DNA of 64,000 bases from Oscillibacter valericigenes. Its GTDB lineage: Bacteria > Bacillota > Clostridia > Oscillospirales > Oscillospiraceae. The position numbers and the translations under genes are program-made. The notes beneath the pieces were generated by a model that worked only from the letters and a program-made list of their open reading frames with translations, did no database searches and had not been told where the DNA came from. Below, piece after piece: positions 50,655 through 57,682 of the stretch. Position 1 is the first letter of the stretch. Each line of letters starts with the position of its first letter. The stretch is taken from assembly GCF_016902445.1 (NCBI RefSeq), contig NZ_JACSNX010000001.1, positions 372,001 to 436,000 of the forward strand. Direction: 5' to 3'.

Positions 50655-51212
50655 TTACTCAGCGGCGGGAGCGGCCTCCTCAGCGGGGGCAGCCTCCTCG
50701 GCAGCGGCCACGGGCTCGCCGCCCTTTTCGGCGATCTGCTTCAGGACCACGGCCAGGCCGGTGATGGGCGCCAGCATGGTGCCCAGGAACTGGGCCTGCA
50801 GCACGGGCAGAGCGGGAATGGAAGCCAGGGACTGGATGGTCTCCAGAGAGACGGGCTTGCCGTCCATGAAGCCGCCCTTGATCTCGAACTTGTCGTTCAG
50901 CTTCTTGGCGTAGTCGCTCATCACGCGGGCGGGAGCGACCACATCGCTGTCACACAGAGCCAGAGACGTGGTGCCGTTGAGCAGACCGTCCAGCTCGTTC
51001 AGGCCGGTGTTGTTGAAGGCAAAGCGGAGCAGGGTGTTCTTGACAACGGCATAGTCGACGCCGTTCTCCCGGCACTCTCTGCGCAGCGCGGTGTCCTCCT
51101 CAACGGTGATGCCCTTGTAGTCCACGAGCACGCCGGCGGAAGCTTTCTGGATCTTCTCAGTCAGCTCGGCCACGATGGCCTGCTTTTCGGATAAGACCTT
51201 TGCGTTAGGCAT
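50655..51212 (-). CDS. rplJ: Ribosomal protein L10
   Basis: 185 residues from ATG 51212 (GGAGGTG nine bases upstream). The start MPNAKVLSEKQAIVAEL and the body (SAGVLVDYKGITVEEDTALR, VVKNTLLRFAF, LDGLLNGTTSLALC) match L10. An acidic Ala/Glu tail (EPVAAAEEAAPAEEAAPAAE) extends the C-terminus beyond the usual length; tails of this kind occur in Clostridia. It binds rRNA and L7/L12, and also the leader of its own mRNA. Confidence 0.96.
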   Translation of the reverse strand: MPNAKVLSEKQAIVAELTEKIQKASAGVLVDYKGITVEEDTALRRECRENGVDYAVVKNTLLRFAFNNTGLNELDGLLNGTTSLALCDSDVVAPARVMSDYAKKLNDKFEIKGGFMDGKPVSLETIQSLASIPALPVLQAQFLGTMLAPITGLAVVLKQIAEKGGEPVAAAEEAAPAEEAAPAAE

Positions 51213-51249
51213 TCTAGTGTTCACCTCCAGGAAAATTGTCGGTGCGTTC

Positions 51250-51289
51250 AAAAAAGGAACCGTCCCTGTGCGCAAAGACACAGGGACGG
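51250..51289 (-). terminator. Attenuator in front of rplJ
   Basis: Perfect stem ccgtccctgtg/cacagggacgg with a loop of about 9 bases and a run of TTCCTTTTTT on the minus strand, placed between the L10 leader and the rplJ ribosome site. Confidence 0.8.
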
Positions 51290-51357
51290 ATAGCAAAGCA
51301 AGTTTGCCGCCCTCGGCAGGATTTACGGCTCACGCCACCTGCTGTCTTTGGAACGCA
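51290..51357 (-). promoter_or_regulatory. L10 leader (ribosomal protein autoregulatory element)
   Basis: On the minus strand the segment reads AAAGACAGCAGGTG, then a short stem, then AATCCTGCCGAGG. This pair (AGCAGGTG and CCTGCCGAGG) is the conserved L10-leader core. L10 with L7/L12 is known to bind such leaders and shift the balance toward the downstream terminator when free ribosomal protein is in excess. The terminator at 51250-51289 and the promoter at 51364-51392 complete the arrangement. Confidence 0.85.
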
Positions 51358-51363
51358 TCTGGT

Positions 51364-51392
51364 ATTATATTTAATTCTTGCCAAAATGTCAA
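51364..51392 (-). promoter_or_regulatory. Promoter of the rplJ-rplL operon
   Basis: A perfect consensus on the minus strand: TTGACA, a 17-base spacer and TATAAT. Confidence 0.9.
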
Positions 51393-51445
51393 GAACTAAA
51401 TAACAGTTTTCCCCCAATTCCCGCAAATCCGGGAAAAGGGCCAGG

Positions 51446-51734
51446 AAAAAACCTCCGGTTTTTTCCGGTTCTTCCGCCGCAAGGCGGAAGAAGAAAATCA
51501 AATCATTTTCGGCAGGGCGTGTACCTGCCGAAAATTCATTGACCCGCGCGCCGGGGGCGCGCACACCAGTGACCGACGTCACTGGGAAACAGCCGAAACG
51601 CCGCCTGTGGCGGAAAAAGTGAGGCTGTTTCGAGGTAGCGGCGCGATTGGCGGCCCAAATAGGGCCGGGAATCGCAATGCCGCAACGGTGGAGCCGAGTG
51701 GGGTGGTTCGGAGGGGAGCCTGCTCCCCTCCGAA
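51446..51734. other. Cluster of stem-loops between rplA and the rplJ promoter
   Basis: At least six stem-loops in 290 bases: 51446-51464, 51469-51492 (ttcttccgcc arms), 51546-51562 (gcgcgcc arms), 51566-51585 (ccagtgac arms), 51586-51631 (gaaacagcc outer arms with an inner ccgcc/ggcgg), and 51707-51734 (a perfect 12-bp stem directly after the rplA stop). No gene is visible. The first after rplA lacks a T tract; only the 51446-51464 element has one on both strands. Probably several weak terminators or a processing region. Confidence 0.55.
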
Positions 51735-51739
51735 AGATG

Positions 51740-52432
51740 TTAGATCATCTTCGCCGTGTTCATCTTCACGCCGGGGCCCATGGTGGACGCAGCCACGCAG
51801 CTGCGGATATACTGGCCCTTGGCGGCGGCGGGCTTCGCCTTCACGATGGCACCCATCAGGGCGTTGAAGTTCTCGGTCAGCTTCTCGGGGCCGAAGGACA
51901 CCTTGCCGATGGGGCAGTGGATGATGTTGGTCTTGTCCAGGCGGTACTCGATCTTACCGGCCTTGACCTCCTGCACAGCCTTGGCCACGTCGGGGGTGAC
52001 GGTGCCGGCCTTGGGAGAGGGCATCAAGCCCTTGGGGCCCAGGACCTTACCGAGGCGGCCCACAACGCCCATCATGTCGGGGCTGGCGACCACCACGTCG
52101 AACTCGAACCAGTTCTCCTTCTGGATCTTCTCCACCATGTCCATATCGCCCACGTAATCCGCGCCGGCTTCCCGGGCAGCGTCGGCCTTGTCGCCCTTGG
52201 CGAACACCAGGACCCGGACGGTCTTGCCGGTGCCGTGGGGCAGCACGATGGCGCCGCGGACCTGCTGGTCGGCGTGACGGGAGTCCACGCCCAGCTTCAC
52301 ATGCAGCTCAACGGTCTCATCGAACTTGGCGCTGGCGGTCTTGCAGATCAGCGCCATGCCGTCAGCAGCTTCGTACAGCATGGTCTTGTCGATCTGCTTG
52401 GCACTTTCCTTATATTTCTTGCCTCTAAACAA
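51740..52432 (-). CDS. rplA: Ribosomal protein L1
   Basis: 230 residues, normal length. It begins [20 protein letters not shown], with the conserved [34 protein letters not shown] region (interrupted here for brevity), [18 protein letters not shown] and [12 protein letters not shown]. It binds 23S rRNA at the L1 stalk. It follows rplK after 105 bases. Confidence 0.97.
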   Translation of the reverse strand: MFRGKKYKESAKQIDKTMLYEAADGMALICKTASAKFDETVELHVKLGVDSRHADQQVRGAIVLPHGTGKTVRVLVFAKGDKADAAREAGADYVGDMDMVEKIQKENWFEFDVVVASPDMMGVVGRLGKVLGPKGLMPSPKAGTVTPDVAKAVQEVKAGKIEYRLDKTNIIHCPIGKVSFGPEKLTENFNALMGAIVKAKPAAAKGQYIRSCVAASTMGPGVKMNTAKMI

Positions 52433-52537
52433 TGTTACTTCCTCCTCATAGTGGTTCTTCGGAATTGGATCCTCCCACTGTATGGTGCGGCCTCCTGCGG
52501 CCGCTCAACTGTTTGGAATGGTCGGTGAAAACCGGGC

Positions 52538-52963
52538 TCAGTCGCCGACGACGACGCCCATGGAGCGGGCGGTACCGGCGATCATGCTCATGGCGGACTC
52601 CAGGCTGGCGGCATTCAGGTCCTTCATCTTGATCTCAGCGATCTTCTGGACGGAGGCCTTGGAGATGGTGGCCACCTTGGTCTTGTTGGGGACGCCGGAG
52701 CCGGACTCGATGTTGCACTCCTTCTTGATCAGGACGGCTGCGGGAGGCGTCTTGGTGATGAAGGAGAAGGAGCGGTCAGCGTACACGGTGATGACCACGG
52801 GGATGATCATGCCCATGTCGTTCTTGGTACGCTCGTTGAACTCCTTGGTGAAGGCGGCGATGTTCACGCCGTGCTGGCCCAGAGCGGGACCAACGGGGGG
52901 CGCGGGAGTTGCCTTGCCTGCGGGGATCTGCAGTTTCACATAACCAGTAATCTTCTGTGCCAC
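52538..52963 (-). CDS. rplK: Ribosomal protein L11
   Basis: 141 residues, normal length: [53 protein letters not shown] and the C-terminal [14 protein letters not shown]. It is part of the GTPase-associated centre and binds 23S rRNA. Two short gene-free gaps surround it, and the next gene upstream is nusG. Confidence 0.97.
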   Translation of the reverse strand: MAQKITGYVKLQIPAGKATPAPPVGPALGQHGVNIAAFTKEFNERTKNDMGMIIPVVITVYADRSFSFITKTPPAAVLIKKECNIESGSGVPNKTKVATISKASVQKIAEIKMKDLNAASLESAMSMIAGTARSMGVVVGD

Positions 52964-53099
52964 GGAGTAGCACCTCCTAAATCTATGAATGTGGTGGCGG
53001 CGCAGGGGCCGTCTTTGGCGGGGCGGTGAATGCCCCTCCCACTTTTCCGCCGGAGACGCCCGGCGGCTGCGGCGCCGCGAGCGGCGCTGTTGGTTTCGA

Positions 53100-53624
53100 T
53101 CAGTCCTGGACTTCCACCTGGTCCAGTTCCAGTTCCACCGGTGTCTCGCGGCCGAACATGGAGACCATCACGCTGACCCGATTCTTCTCGGGCTCGATCT
53201 CCTCCACCACGCCGGTGAAGCTGGCCAGGGGGCCGTCCACGATCTTCACGTGGTCGCCCACGTTGTACTTGACCACGATCTCATGCTTTTCCATGCCCAT
53301 GGCCAGGACCTCCTCCTCCGTGAGGGGGATGGCCTTGTTGGCGGAGCCCACGAAGCCGGTGACGCCGCGGACGTTCCGCACCAGATGCCAGGTATCGTCG
53401 GTCATGACCATCTTGATCAGCACATAGCCGGGGAACACCTTCCGCTCCACCTCTTTGGTGGCGCCGGAATCCGTGACCTCGGTCACGGTCTCCATGGGGA
53501 CCTCGATCCGCAGGATCATGTCCTCCATGCCGCGGCCGGTGACGAACTTCTCAATGCTGGTCTTGACAGCGTTCTCATAGCCGGAATAGGTATGCACCAC
53601 ATACCACTTCGCGCTCTCTGCCAT
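53100..53624 (-). CDS. nusG: Transcription elongation factor NusG
   Basis: 174 residues from ATG 53624 (GAGGT six bases upstream); the longer frame overlaps secE. NGN domain: [16 protein letters not shown], then [21 protein letters not shown] and [11 protein letters not shown] motif at the C-terminus: [24 protein letters not shown]. It links RNA polymerase to pausing, termination and the ribosome. secE-nusG-rplK-rplA is the standard order. Confidence 0.97.
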   Translation of the reverse strand: MAESAKWYVVHTYSGYENAVKTSIEKFVTGRGMEDMILRIEVPMETVTEVTDSGATKEVERKVFPGYVLIKMVMTDDTWHLVRNVRGVTGFVGSANKAIPLTEEEVLAMGMEKHEIVVKYNVGDHVKIVDGPLASFTGVVEEIEPEKNRVSVMVSMFGRETPVELELDQVEVQD

Positions 53625-53637
53625 GTCGCTACCTCGA

Positions 53638-53853
53638 TCAGGCGCCAAACAGGCTGAGGATCATCTGGACGGCAGTGACCATGACAAAGTCAAAGACCCA
53701 GATGCACACGCCGATGGCCAGGGAGCAAAGGAGCACGGTACCGGTGTTCTTCGCGACGGTCTTCCGGTCGGGCCAGACGACCTTCTTCAGTTCGCTTTTC
53801 ATTTCGCGGAACCACTGTCCGCGGCTCTTTCTCTTCTTGACTTCTTCTGCCAT
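53638..53853 (-). CDS. secE: Preprotein translocase subunit SecE
   Basis: 71 residues with one membrane helix (VLLCSLAIGVCIWVFDFVM, about 42-60) and the conserved cytoplasmic WFREMKSELKKVVWPDRKT just before it. It stabilises the SecY channel. It lies directly between rpmG and nusG. Confidence 0.95.
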   Translation of the reverse strand: MAEEVKKRKSRGQWFREMKSELKKVVWPDRKTVAKNTGTVLLCSLAIGVCIWVFDFVMVTAVQMILSLFGA

Positions 53854-53890
53854 AACGTTTTACACGCCCTTTCTCATCATTCGTTACCGC

Positions 53891-54040
53891 TTACTTGGTC
53901 TCGGTATGGAGCGTGTGCTTCTTGCAGAAGGGGCAGTACTTGTTCAGTTCCAGCTTATCCGGAGTGTTCTTCTTGTTCTTCATGGTGTTGTAGTTTCTCT
54001 GCTTGCACTCGTTGCATCTCAAAGTGACTTTCACGCGCAT
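53891..54040 (-). CDS. rpmG: Ribosomal protein L33
   Basis: 49 residues, too short to be listed by many gene finders. It starts [17 protein letters not shown] and ends [14 protein letters not shown], with four Cys in two pairs (CNEC, CPFC) that bind zinc. AAGGAGG lies upstream of ATG 54040. It is the first gene of the rpmG-secE-nusG run. Confidence 0.95.
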   Translation of the reverse strand: MRVKVTLRCNECKQRNYNTMKNKKNTPDKLELNKYCPFCKKHTLHTETK

Positions 54041-54185
54041 CTAACGGCACCTCCTTATTATTGGTATCCCGTCCGGCACACCGGCAGGATCCCGATTGCC
54101 TCCCTGCAGCTTTGCGGGCAGATCTCCATGGCTGAAAAGCGAAAAAAGCGCATGAAAAGAAAGCCCTATTTCACAGGTAATAGAG

Positions 54186-54214
54186 ATTGTACCACAGGTC
54201 AAGTCCCCGGTCAA
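54186..54214 (-). promoter_or_regulatory. Promoter of the rpmG-secE-nusG-rplK-rplA operon
   Basis: TTGACC, a 17-base spacer, and TACAAT with an extended TGTGG before it. About 145 bases of leader precede rpmG. Confidence 0.8.
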
Positions 54215-54249
54215 CCTCTTTTTTGAAAAAATGTCAGGATTTTTCCGCC

Positions 54250-54278
54250 TTGCGCGGCCCGGTCCGGTGTGCTATCCT
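54250..54278 (+). promoter_or_regulatory. Promoter of ruvX
   Basis: TTGCGC, a 17-base spacer and TATCCT. It is divergent from the rpmG promoter, 36 bases away. Confidence 0.6.
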
Positions 54279-54335
54279 AAGAGCAGGAAAAACGCGCCAT
54301 ACCGGCGCTTATTCTGCCCTGGAAAGGAGACCACC

Positions 54336-54761
54336 ATGCGCATCCTGGCCATCGACTACGGCGACGCCCACACCGGTATCGCCGTCTCTGACCCCACCGG
54401 CTTCCTGGCTGGCTTCACCACCGTCATCGACGCCTACCGCCCCGACATCGTGGCGGAGCGGATCGCGCTTCTCGCCAGGGAGCACGGCGCGGAGCGGCTG
54501 GTGCTGGGCCATCCCATCAACATGGACGGCACCCGCGGCCCCCGCTCGGAAAAGGCGCAGGCCATGCGGCAGCTGCTGGAGGAGACCACCGGCCTGCCGG
54601 TGGTGCTGTGGGACGAGCGGCGCACCACCATCGACGCCCACCAGATCCTCTTCAACAGCGGCAAGAACGCCAAAAAGCGGAAGAAGGTGGTGGATGCCGT
54701 GGCCGCGTCGCTGATCCTGGAGGGCTATCTCACCTATCTGAAGAATCACCCGGAGGGCTGA
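54336..54761 (+). CDS. ruvX: Putative pre-16S rRNA nuclease / Holliday-junction resolvase YqgF (RuvX)
   Basis: 141 residues from ATG 54336 (AAAGGAGA upstream). RNase H fold: MRILAIDYGDAHTGIAVSDP with the first catalytic Asp, then RLVLGHPINMDGTRGPRS, then LWDERRTTIDA and the final AVAASLILEGYL. The family acts in 16S rRNA end maturation and has been called a resolvase. It is monocistronic between a divergent promoter and a terminator. Confidence 0.95.
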   Translation: MRILAIDYGDAHTGIAVSDPTGFLAGFTTVIDAYRPDIVAERIALLAREHGAERLVLGHPINMDGTRGPRSEKAQAMRQLLEETTGLPVVLWDERRTTIDAHQILFNSGKNAKKRKKVVDAVAASLILEGYLTYLKNHPEG

Positions 54762-54763
54762 CA

Positions 54764-54806
54764 GCAGGCGGTCCCGGACGCAGACGCGTCCGGGACTGCT
54801 TTTTTG
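54764..54806 (+). terminator. Terminator of ruvX
   Basis: Stem gcggtcccggacgc/gcgtccgggactgc with a 4-base loop (two mismatched pairs at the base), followed by six T residues. Confidence 0.85.
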
Positions 54807-54813
54807 CGCAGGG

Positions 54814-55308
54814 TCATTCCGCCGCTTCTTCCGCGCAGGCGGAGGCAGCTGCCGCAGCGGGCACCAGCAGCCGGAACAGGCGGCGCACCAGCGGGCCGCA
54901 GAAGAAGATCTGCCAGAAGAACGCCATGGGGAAGTTCTTCACGACCGTCTGGAGCCAGGCCGGGACGAACTCGGCGCCGGGCCGCTGGAAGAGCGCCGTG
55001 GCCCAGAGGCTCATGGCCGGGCACATGACGCAGACCGTCATGGCGGACCGGGCCAGGACGGCGGCCAGAGGCCACTCCCGGGGCACCGCCAGCCGTGCCG
55101 CCAGGCGGGCGGCCAGGGGCTCTCCCGCCACCGTGCTGGTGAGGAAGCAAAGCACGAACATCAGCGGCAGCTCCCTCAGGGCTTCCAGGATCCCGGCGTT
55201 GGTGAGGCCGCCGTTCCGCAGCCCCGTGTTGTACAGCTCCATGGCCAGCACCATGAAGAAGGACATCAGCAGGCCGAAGAGCACCTTCTGTCCAGTCGTT
55301 TTTGGCAT
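54814..55308 (-). CDS. Membrane protein, DUF2798-like (164 aa)
   Basis: ATG 55308 has AGGAG about 11 bases upstream. Four hydrophobic segments: KVLFGLLMSFFMVLAMELYN, LPLMFVLCFLTSTVAG, SAMTVCVMCPAMSLWATALF and FPMAFFWQIFFCGPLVRRLF. The first with its Glu and the double-hairpin layout resemble DUF2798. It convergently faces ruvX and shares the region of the terminator. Substrate unknown. Confidence 0.75.
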   Translation of the reverse strand: MPKTTGQKVLFGLLMSFFMVLAMELYNTGLRNGGLTNAGILEALRELPLMFVLCFLTSTVAGEPLAARLAARLAVPREWPLAAVLARSAMTVCVMCPAMSLWATALFQRPGAEFVPAWLQTVVKNFPMAFFWQIFFCGPLVRRLFRLLVPAAAAASACAEEAAE

Positions 55309-55528
55309 GATGATCCACACTCCTTCGTTTCTGCGGAAAAAGAACAGGCGCAGCCTATTCCCCATAGACTACGCCCGTCGGACTTATTTCTATCGCATAT
55401 GGACTTTTCCGCTGTGTTGTTATATTCTATTATACCTTTCGGAAGGGCTCCGCTGTAATAGGCACCGGCGGAGAAAATCCCTCGGCGCCCGGCCTCCGAT
55501 TCCGGCAATGTCACCAAATGCCGGGCGG

Positions 55529-56227
55529 TCACCTCTTCAGCTTCAGGAGCTTCCGGATCAGCTCATCCCGCCGGCGGCTGAACTTGCCCAGCAGGTGGGC
55601 GCCGCCCGCCACGAAAAACAGCGCCGCCAAAAGCTCCGGCTGCTGGAAGCCCAGCCGGGCGAACAGCGGGGCGCTGATGGCCGCCACCGCCGCCAGGGCC
55701 GCCGCCATCACGGCGCCCATCCGCAGCAGCAGTCCGGCGGTGGAGACGGACTGGAAATACTGTTCCCACCGGTCCCCCTCCATGTGCCCGATCCTGTGGG
55801 CCAGCCAGAAGATCCCCAGCAGCAGCCCCGCCCAGAGCAGACCCGCGATCTTGACCAGCACCCGGCACAGCACCGCGTAGCCGACCAGCCGGGAGAGGGA
55901 CATGCCGGCGGACCAGGCCTGCCGGAAGTAGGCCCCCAGCAGGATCGCCGCCCCGGCGGCGGTCAGCAGGCCCCAGGCCAGATAGAGCTTCTCCCGGTCC
56001 TGCCCGAATCGGCAGAAGCCCTTCACGGCACCCCAGATGAAGGTCAGGCACAGCAGGGCCATCCAGGCAGGATCCCCCTGCAGCAGGCAGGCGGCGGCAA
56101 GCAGCTGGGTCACCAGCAGCACGGCGTTTCCCGCCCGGCGGCCGGCCTCCGCCTCCACCTCCCGGTCCCGCTCGTCCCGGACCAGGTGCAGGTCCCGGAC
56201 CTGCTTCAGATCCTCACTTCGTTCCAT
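55529..56227 (-). CDS. Multispanning membrane protein (232 aa), last gene of the XRE-controlled operon
   Basis: The N-terminus is cytosolic and charged (MERSEDLKQVRDLHLVRDERDREVEAE), followed by about seven hydrophobic segments (for example AVLLVTQLLAAACLL, LYLAWGLLTAAGAAILLGAYF, VLVKIAGLLWAGLLLGIFWLAHRIG). It shares with the two upstream membrane genes a D-E-R motif region (here VRDERDREVEAEAGRRAGN), which suggests they are related paralogues. There is no named family. RBS is weak. Role unknown. Confidence 0.75.
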   Translation of the reverse strand: MERSEDLKQVRDLHLVRDERDREVEAEAGRRAGNAVLLVTQLLAAACLLQGDPAWMALLCLTFIWGAVKGFCRFGQDREKLYLAWGLLTAAGAAILLGAYFRQAWSAGMSLSRLVGYAVLCRVLVKIAGLLWAGLLLGIFWLAHRIGHMEGDRWEQYFQSVSTAGLLLRMGAVMAAALAAVAAISAPLFARLGFQQPELLAALFFVAGGAHLLGKFSRRRDELIRKLLKLKR

Positions 56228-56257
56228 ACAGTCTCCTTTTGCAAGAGGCCCGCGGCC

Positions 56258-56662
56258 TCACATCCGTTTTTCATAGTAGACCTCCGCCCCCAGCAGGGCA
56301 GCAAAGGCGGCGATGGCCACCGCGTCCAGGGTGACGGTCACCGCCAGGGCCGCCGGCATCCGGCTGATCCCATAGATCACAAGGGCTGCGATGCCTGCGG
56401 CCCAGCAGCCGTTGGCCACGATCCGGTAAGCCAGCCAGGCGCTCTTGCGGCTGACGGCCTCGTCCCGCTCATCCACCCGGGGGAGCCGGGAATCCCGGGA
56501 CAACGACCACCACAGATCGAAGCCGCCGGCGGCCAGCAGGAGCACCAGAGAGATCAGCCACTTTGCCTGAAAGCCCGTCACCAGCAGCACAGCGCCGCAG
56601 GCCGCCGCCAGGGCAAGGCTGACAATGCCGGCAAAAAAATTCCGTCGGTTGTAGATTCGCAT
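56258..56662 (-). CDS. Membrane protein (134 aa) of the XRE-controlled operon
   Basis: Start ATG 56662 (GGGGGTG six bases upstream; the GTG at 56671 is part of that site). Four hydrophobic segments (FAGIVSLALAAACGAVLLVTG, WLISLVLLLAAGGFDLWW, ANGCWAAGIAALVIYGI, LAVTVTLDAVAIAAFAAL). A charged loop LPRVDERDEAVSRKSAWLAYR corresponds to the D-E-R-D segment in its neighbours. Similar in layout to DUF2178-type proteins. Its stop lies 30 bases before the start of the 232-residue gene. Confidence 0.72.
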   Translation of the reverse strand: MRIYNRRNFFAGIVSLALAAACGAVLLVTGFQAKWLISLVLLLAAGGFDLWWSLSRDSRLPRVDERDEAVSRKSAWLAYRIVANGCWAAGIAALVIYGISRMPAALAVTVTLDAVAIAAFAALLGAEVYYEKRM

Positions 56663-56667
56663 ACCGC

Positions 56668-57096
56668 TCACCCCCTGAACTCATAGTAGAAATCGCTGAC
56701 AATCCGGGTGATCCAGCCCACGATCAGCAGCACCATGCAGGGCAGGGCCGTCTGGATGTAGACCTCCTGCTCCCCCGACCGCCACCAGCCGATGAAGCAT
56801 CCGGCCAGCATGGCAAAGTTCAGCCAGAACAGCACCCGGAAGGTGAGCGCCCGGCCCCGCAGGGCGTTGTAGCGGCTGCGTTCGTCCCGGTCCTCAGCCT
56901 TGTCCTGGCGGGCCTTCTCCCGGTCCAGGCTCCGCAGGATGCCGCTGAGTCCGCCCAGGATCATCAGCACCGTCAGCACGGCGTCCTTCAGGTCGAAGGT
57001 CTCCCAGCCCACGAACAGGCAGGTGCCCGGCAGGGCCAGTCCCAGGAGCAGACTGCCCACGCTGGCCCAGAATTTCTTTTTGTAGTAGATCTTCAT
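56668..57096 (-). CDS. Membrane protein (142 aa) of the XRE-controlled operon
   Basis: Begins MKIYYKKKFWASVGSLLLG, as its neighbour begins MRIYNRRNFFAG, so the two are probably paralogues. Four hydrophobic segments with the same charged loop (KAEDRDERSRYNALRGRAL). It overlaps the upstream 68-residue gene by 4 bases. No family name. It may bind the neighbours to form a complex. Confidence 0.72.
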   Translation of the reverse strand: MKIYYKKKFWASVGSLLLGLALPGTCLFVGWETFDLKDAVLTVLMILGGLSGILRSLDREKARQDKAEDRDERSRYNALRGRALTFRVLFWLNFAMLAGCFIGWWRSGEQEVYIQTALPCMVLLIVGWITRIVSDFYYEFRG

Positions 57097-57299
57097 CGCG
57101 CAGGGCCCTCCTTCCGCTTTGCCGGCAACTCCGTGGCCCCGGCGCAGAAGGTCACGAGCCCCGCTGTCACCAGCACAGCAGCCACCGCCGCCAGACCGAT
57201 CCGCTGCCGGTCCGCCAGGCAGACGTATAAGATCAGGCCGATCCCCAGGACCAGCTCCAGAATGCCGGCGGTCATCTGCCGCTTATGCCCAGTCTTCAT
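57093..57299 (-). CDS. Small membrane protein (68 aa)
   Basis: Two hydrophobic helices (AGILELVLGIGLILYVCLA and GLAAVAAVLVTAGLVTFCAG) joined by a short basic loop (DRQRI). It overlaps both its neighbours (XRE gene by 17 bases, membrane gene by 4 bases), so it is translated as part of the operon. No family recognised. Confidence 0.75.
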   Translation of the reverse strand: MKTGHKRQMTAGILELVLGIGLILYVCLADRQRIGLAAVAAVLVTAGLVTFCAGATELPAKRKEGPAR

Positions 57300-57516
57300 T
57301 TTCCCGGTCCTCCTGTTCCTTGTTCTCCGCCAGGCAGTACAGGTCCTCCACCGTGGTGCGGAACACCAGCGCCAGCCGATAGGCCAGCAGCAGCGACGGG
57401 TTGTACTGCCCCTTCTCCAGGGAGATGATGGTGCGGGAGGACACGTGGACCAGGTCCGCCAGCTGCTGCTGGGTCATGCCGGCCTCTGTTCGCAGCTCCC
57501 GCACACGGTTTTTCAC
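57283..57516 (-). CDS. XRE-family repressor (77 aa)
   Basis: Starts at GTG 57516 with GAGG and GGGAGG upstream. The protein is a minimal helix-turn-helix: MKNRVRELRTEAGMTQQQLADLVHVSSRT, then IISLEKGQYNPSLLLAYRLALVF, then TVEDLYCLAENKEQ (the pattern of YozG-type regulators). It is first in the operon, and three 16-bp sites upstream are candidates for its own binding, so it is probably autoregulated. Confidence 0.88.
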   Translation of the reverse strand: MKNRVRELRTEAGMTQQQLADLVHVSSRTIISLEKGQYNPSLLLAYRLALVFRTTVEDLYCLAENKEQEDRENEDWA

Positions 57517-57539
57517 GGCCCTCGCTCCTCCCCGAAAAC

Positions 57540-57587
57540 ATGAAGTTTCCTTCTCGTGAAGCATCTTTCACATGAAGGATACTTCAT
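57540..57587 (-). promoter_or_regulatory. Three tandem 16-bp operator-like sites upstream of the XRE gene
   Basis: Contiguous units at 57540-57555, 57556-57571 and 57572-57587, each of the form [ag]tgaag-N4..6-cttca[tc]. The right-hand unit is a perfect inverted repeat (atgaag gata cttcat), the middle one is gtgaa..ttcac, the left is imperfect. They directly follow the -10 box, so a bound repressor would block RNA polymerase. Confidence 0.7.
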
Positions 57588-57615
57588 ATTATACACACAT
57601 CCGTTCAGCTGTCAA
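57588..57615 (-). promoter_or_regulatory. Promoter of the XRE operon
   Basis: On the minus strand TTGACA, a 16-base spacer and TATAAT. Confidence 0.85.
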
Positions 57616-57635
57616 CCCCCTCTCCCGTTTTTTTC

Positions 57636-57663
57636 AAAAAAAGACGGAGCCGCAGCTCCGTCT
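57636..57663 (-). terminator. Terminator of the FUSC gene
   Basis: Perfect stem agacggagc/gctccgtct with a 4-base loop; on the minus strand followed by seven T residues. Confidence 0.85.
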
Positions 57664-57682
57664 CTGTCCGTTTGCACCTGGC

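Noticed and set aside
54608..56686. A 692-codon plus-strand frame
   Set aside because: It spans the end of ruvX, a terminator and three minus-strand membrane genes; biased Arg/Gly/Pro content, no domain.
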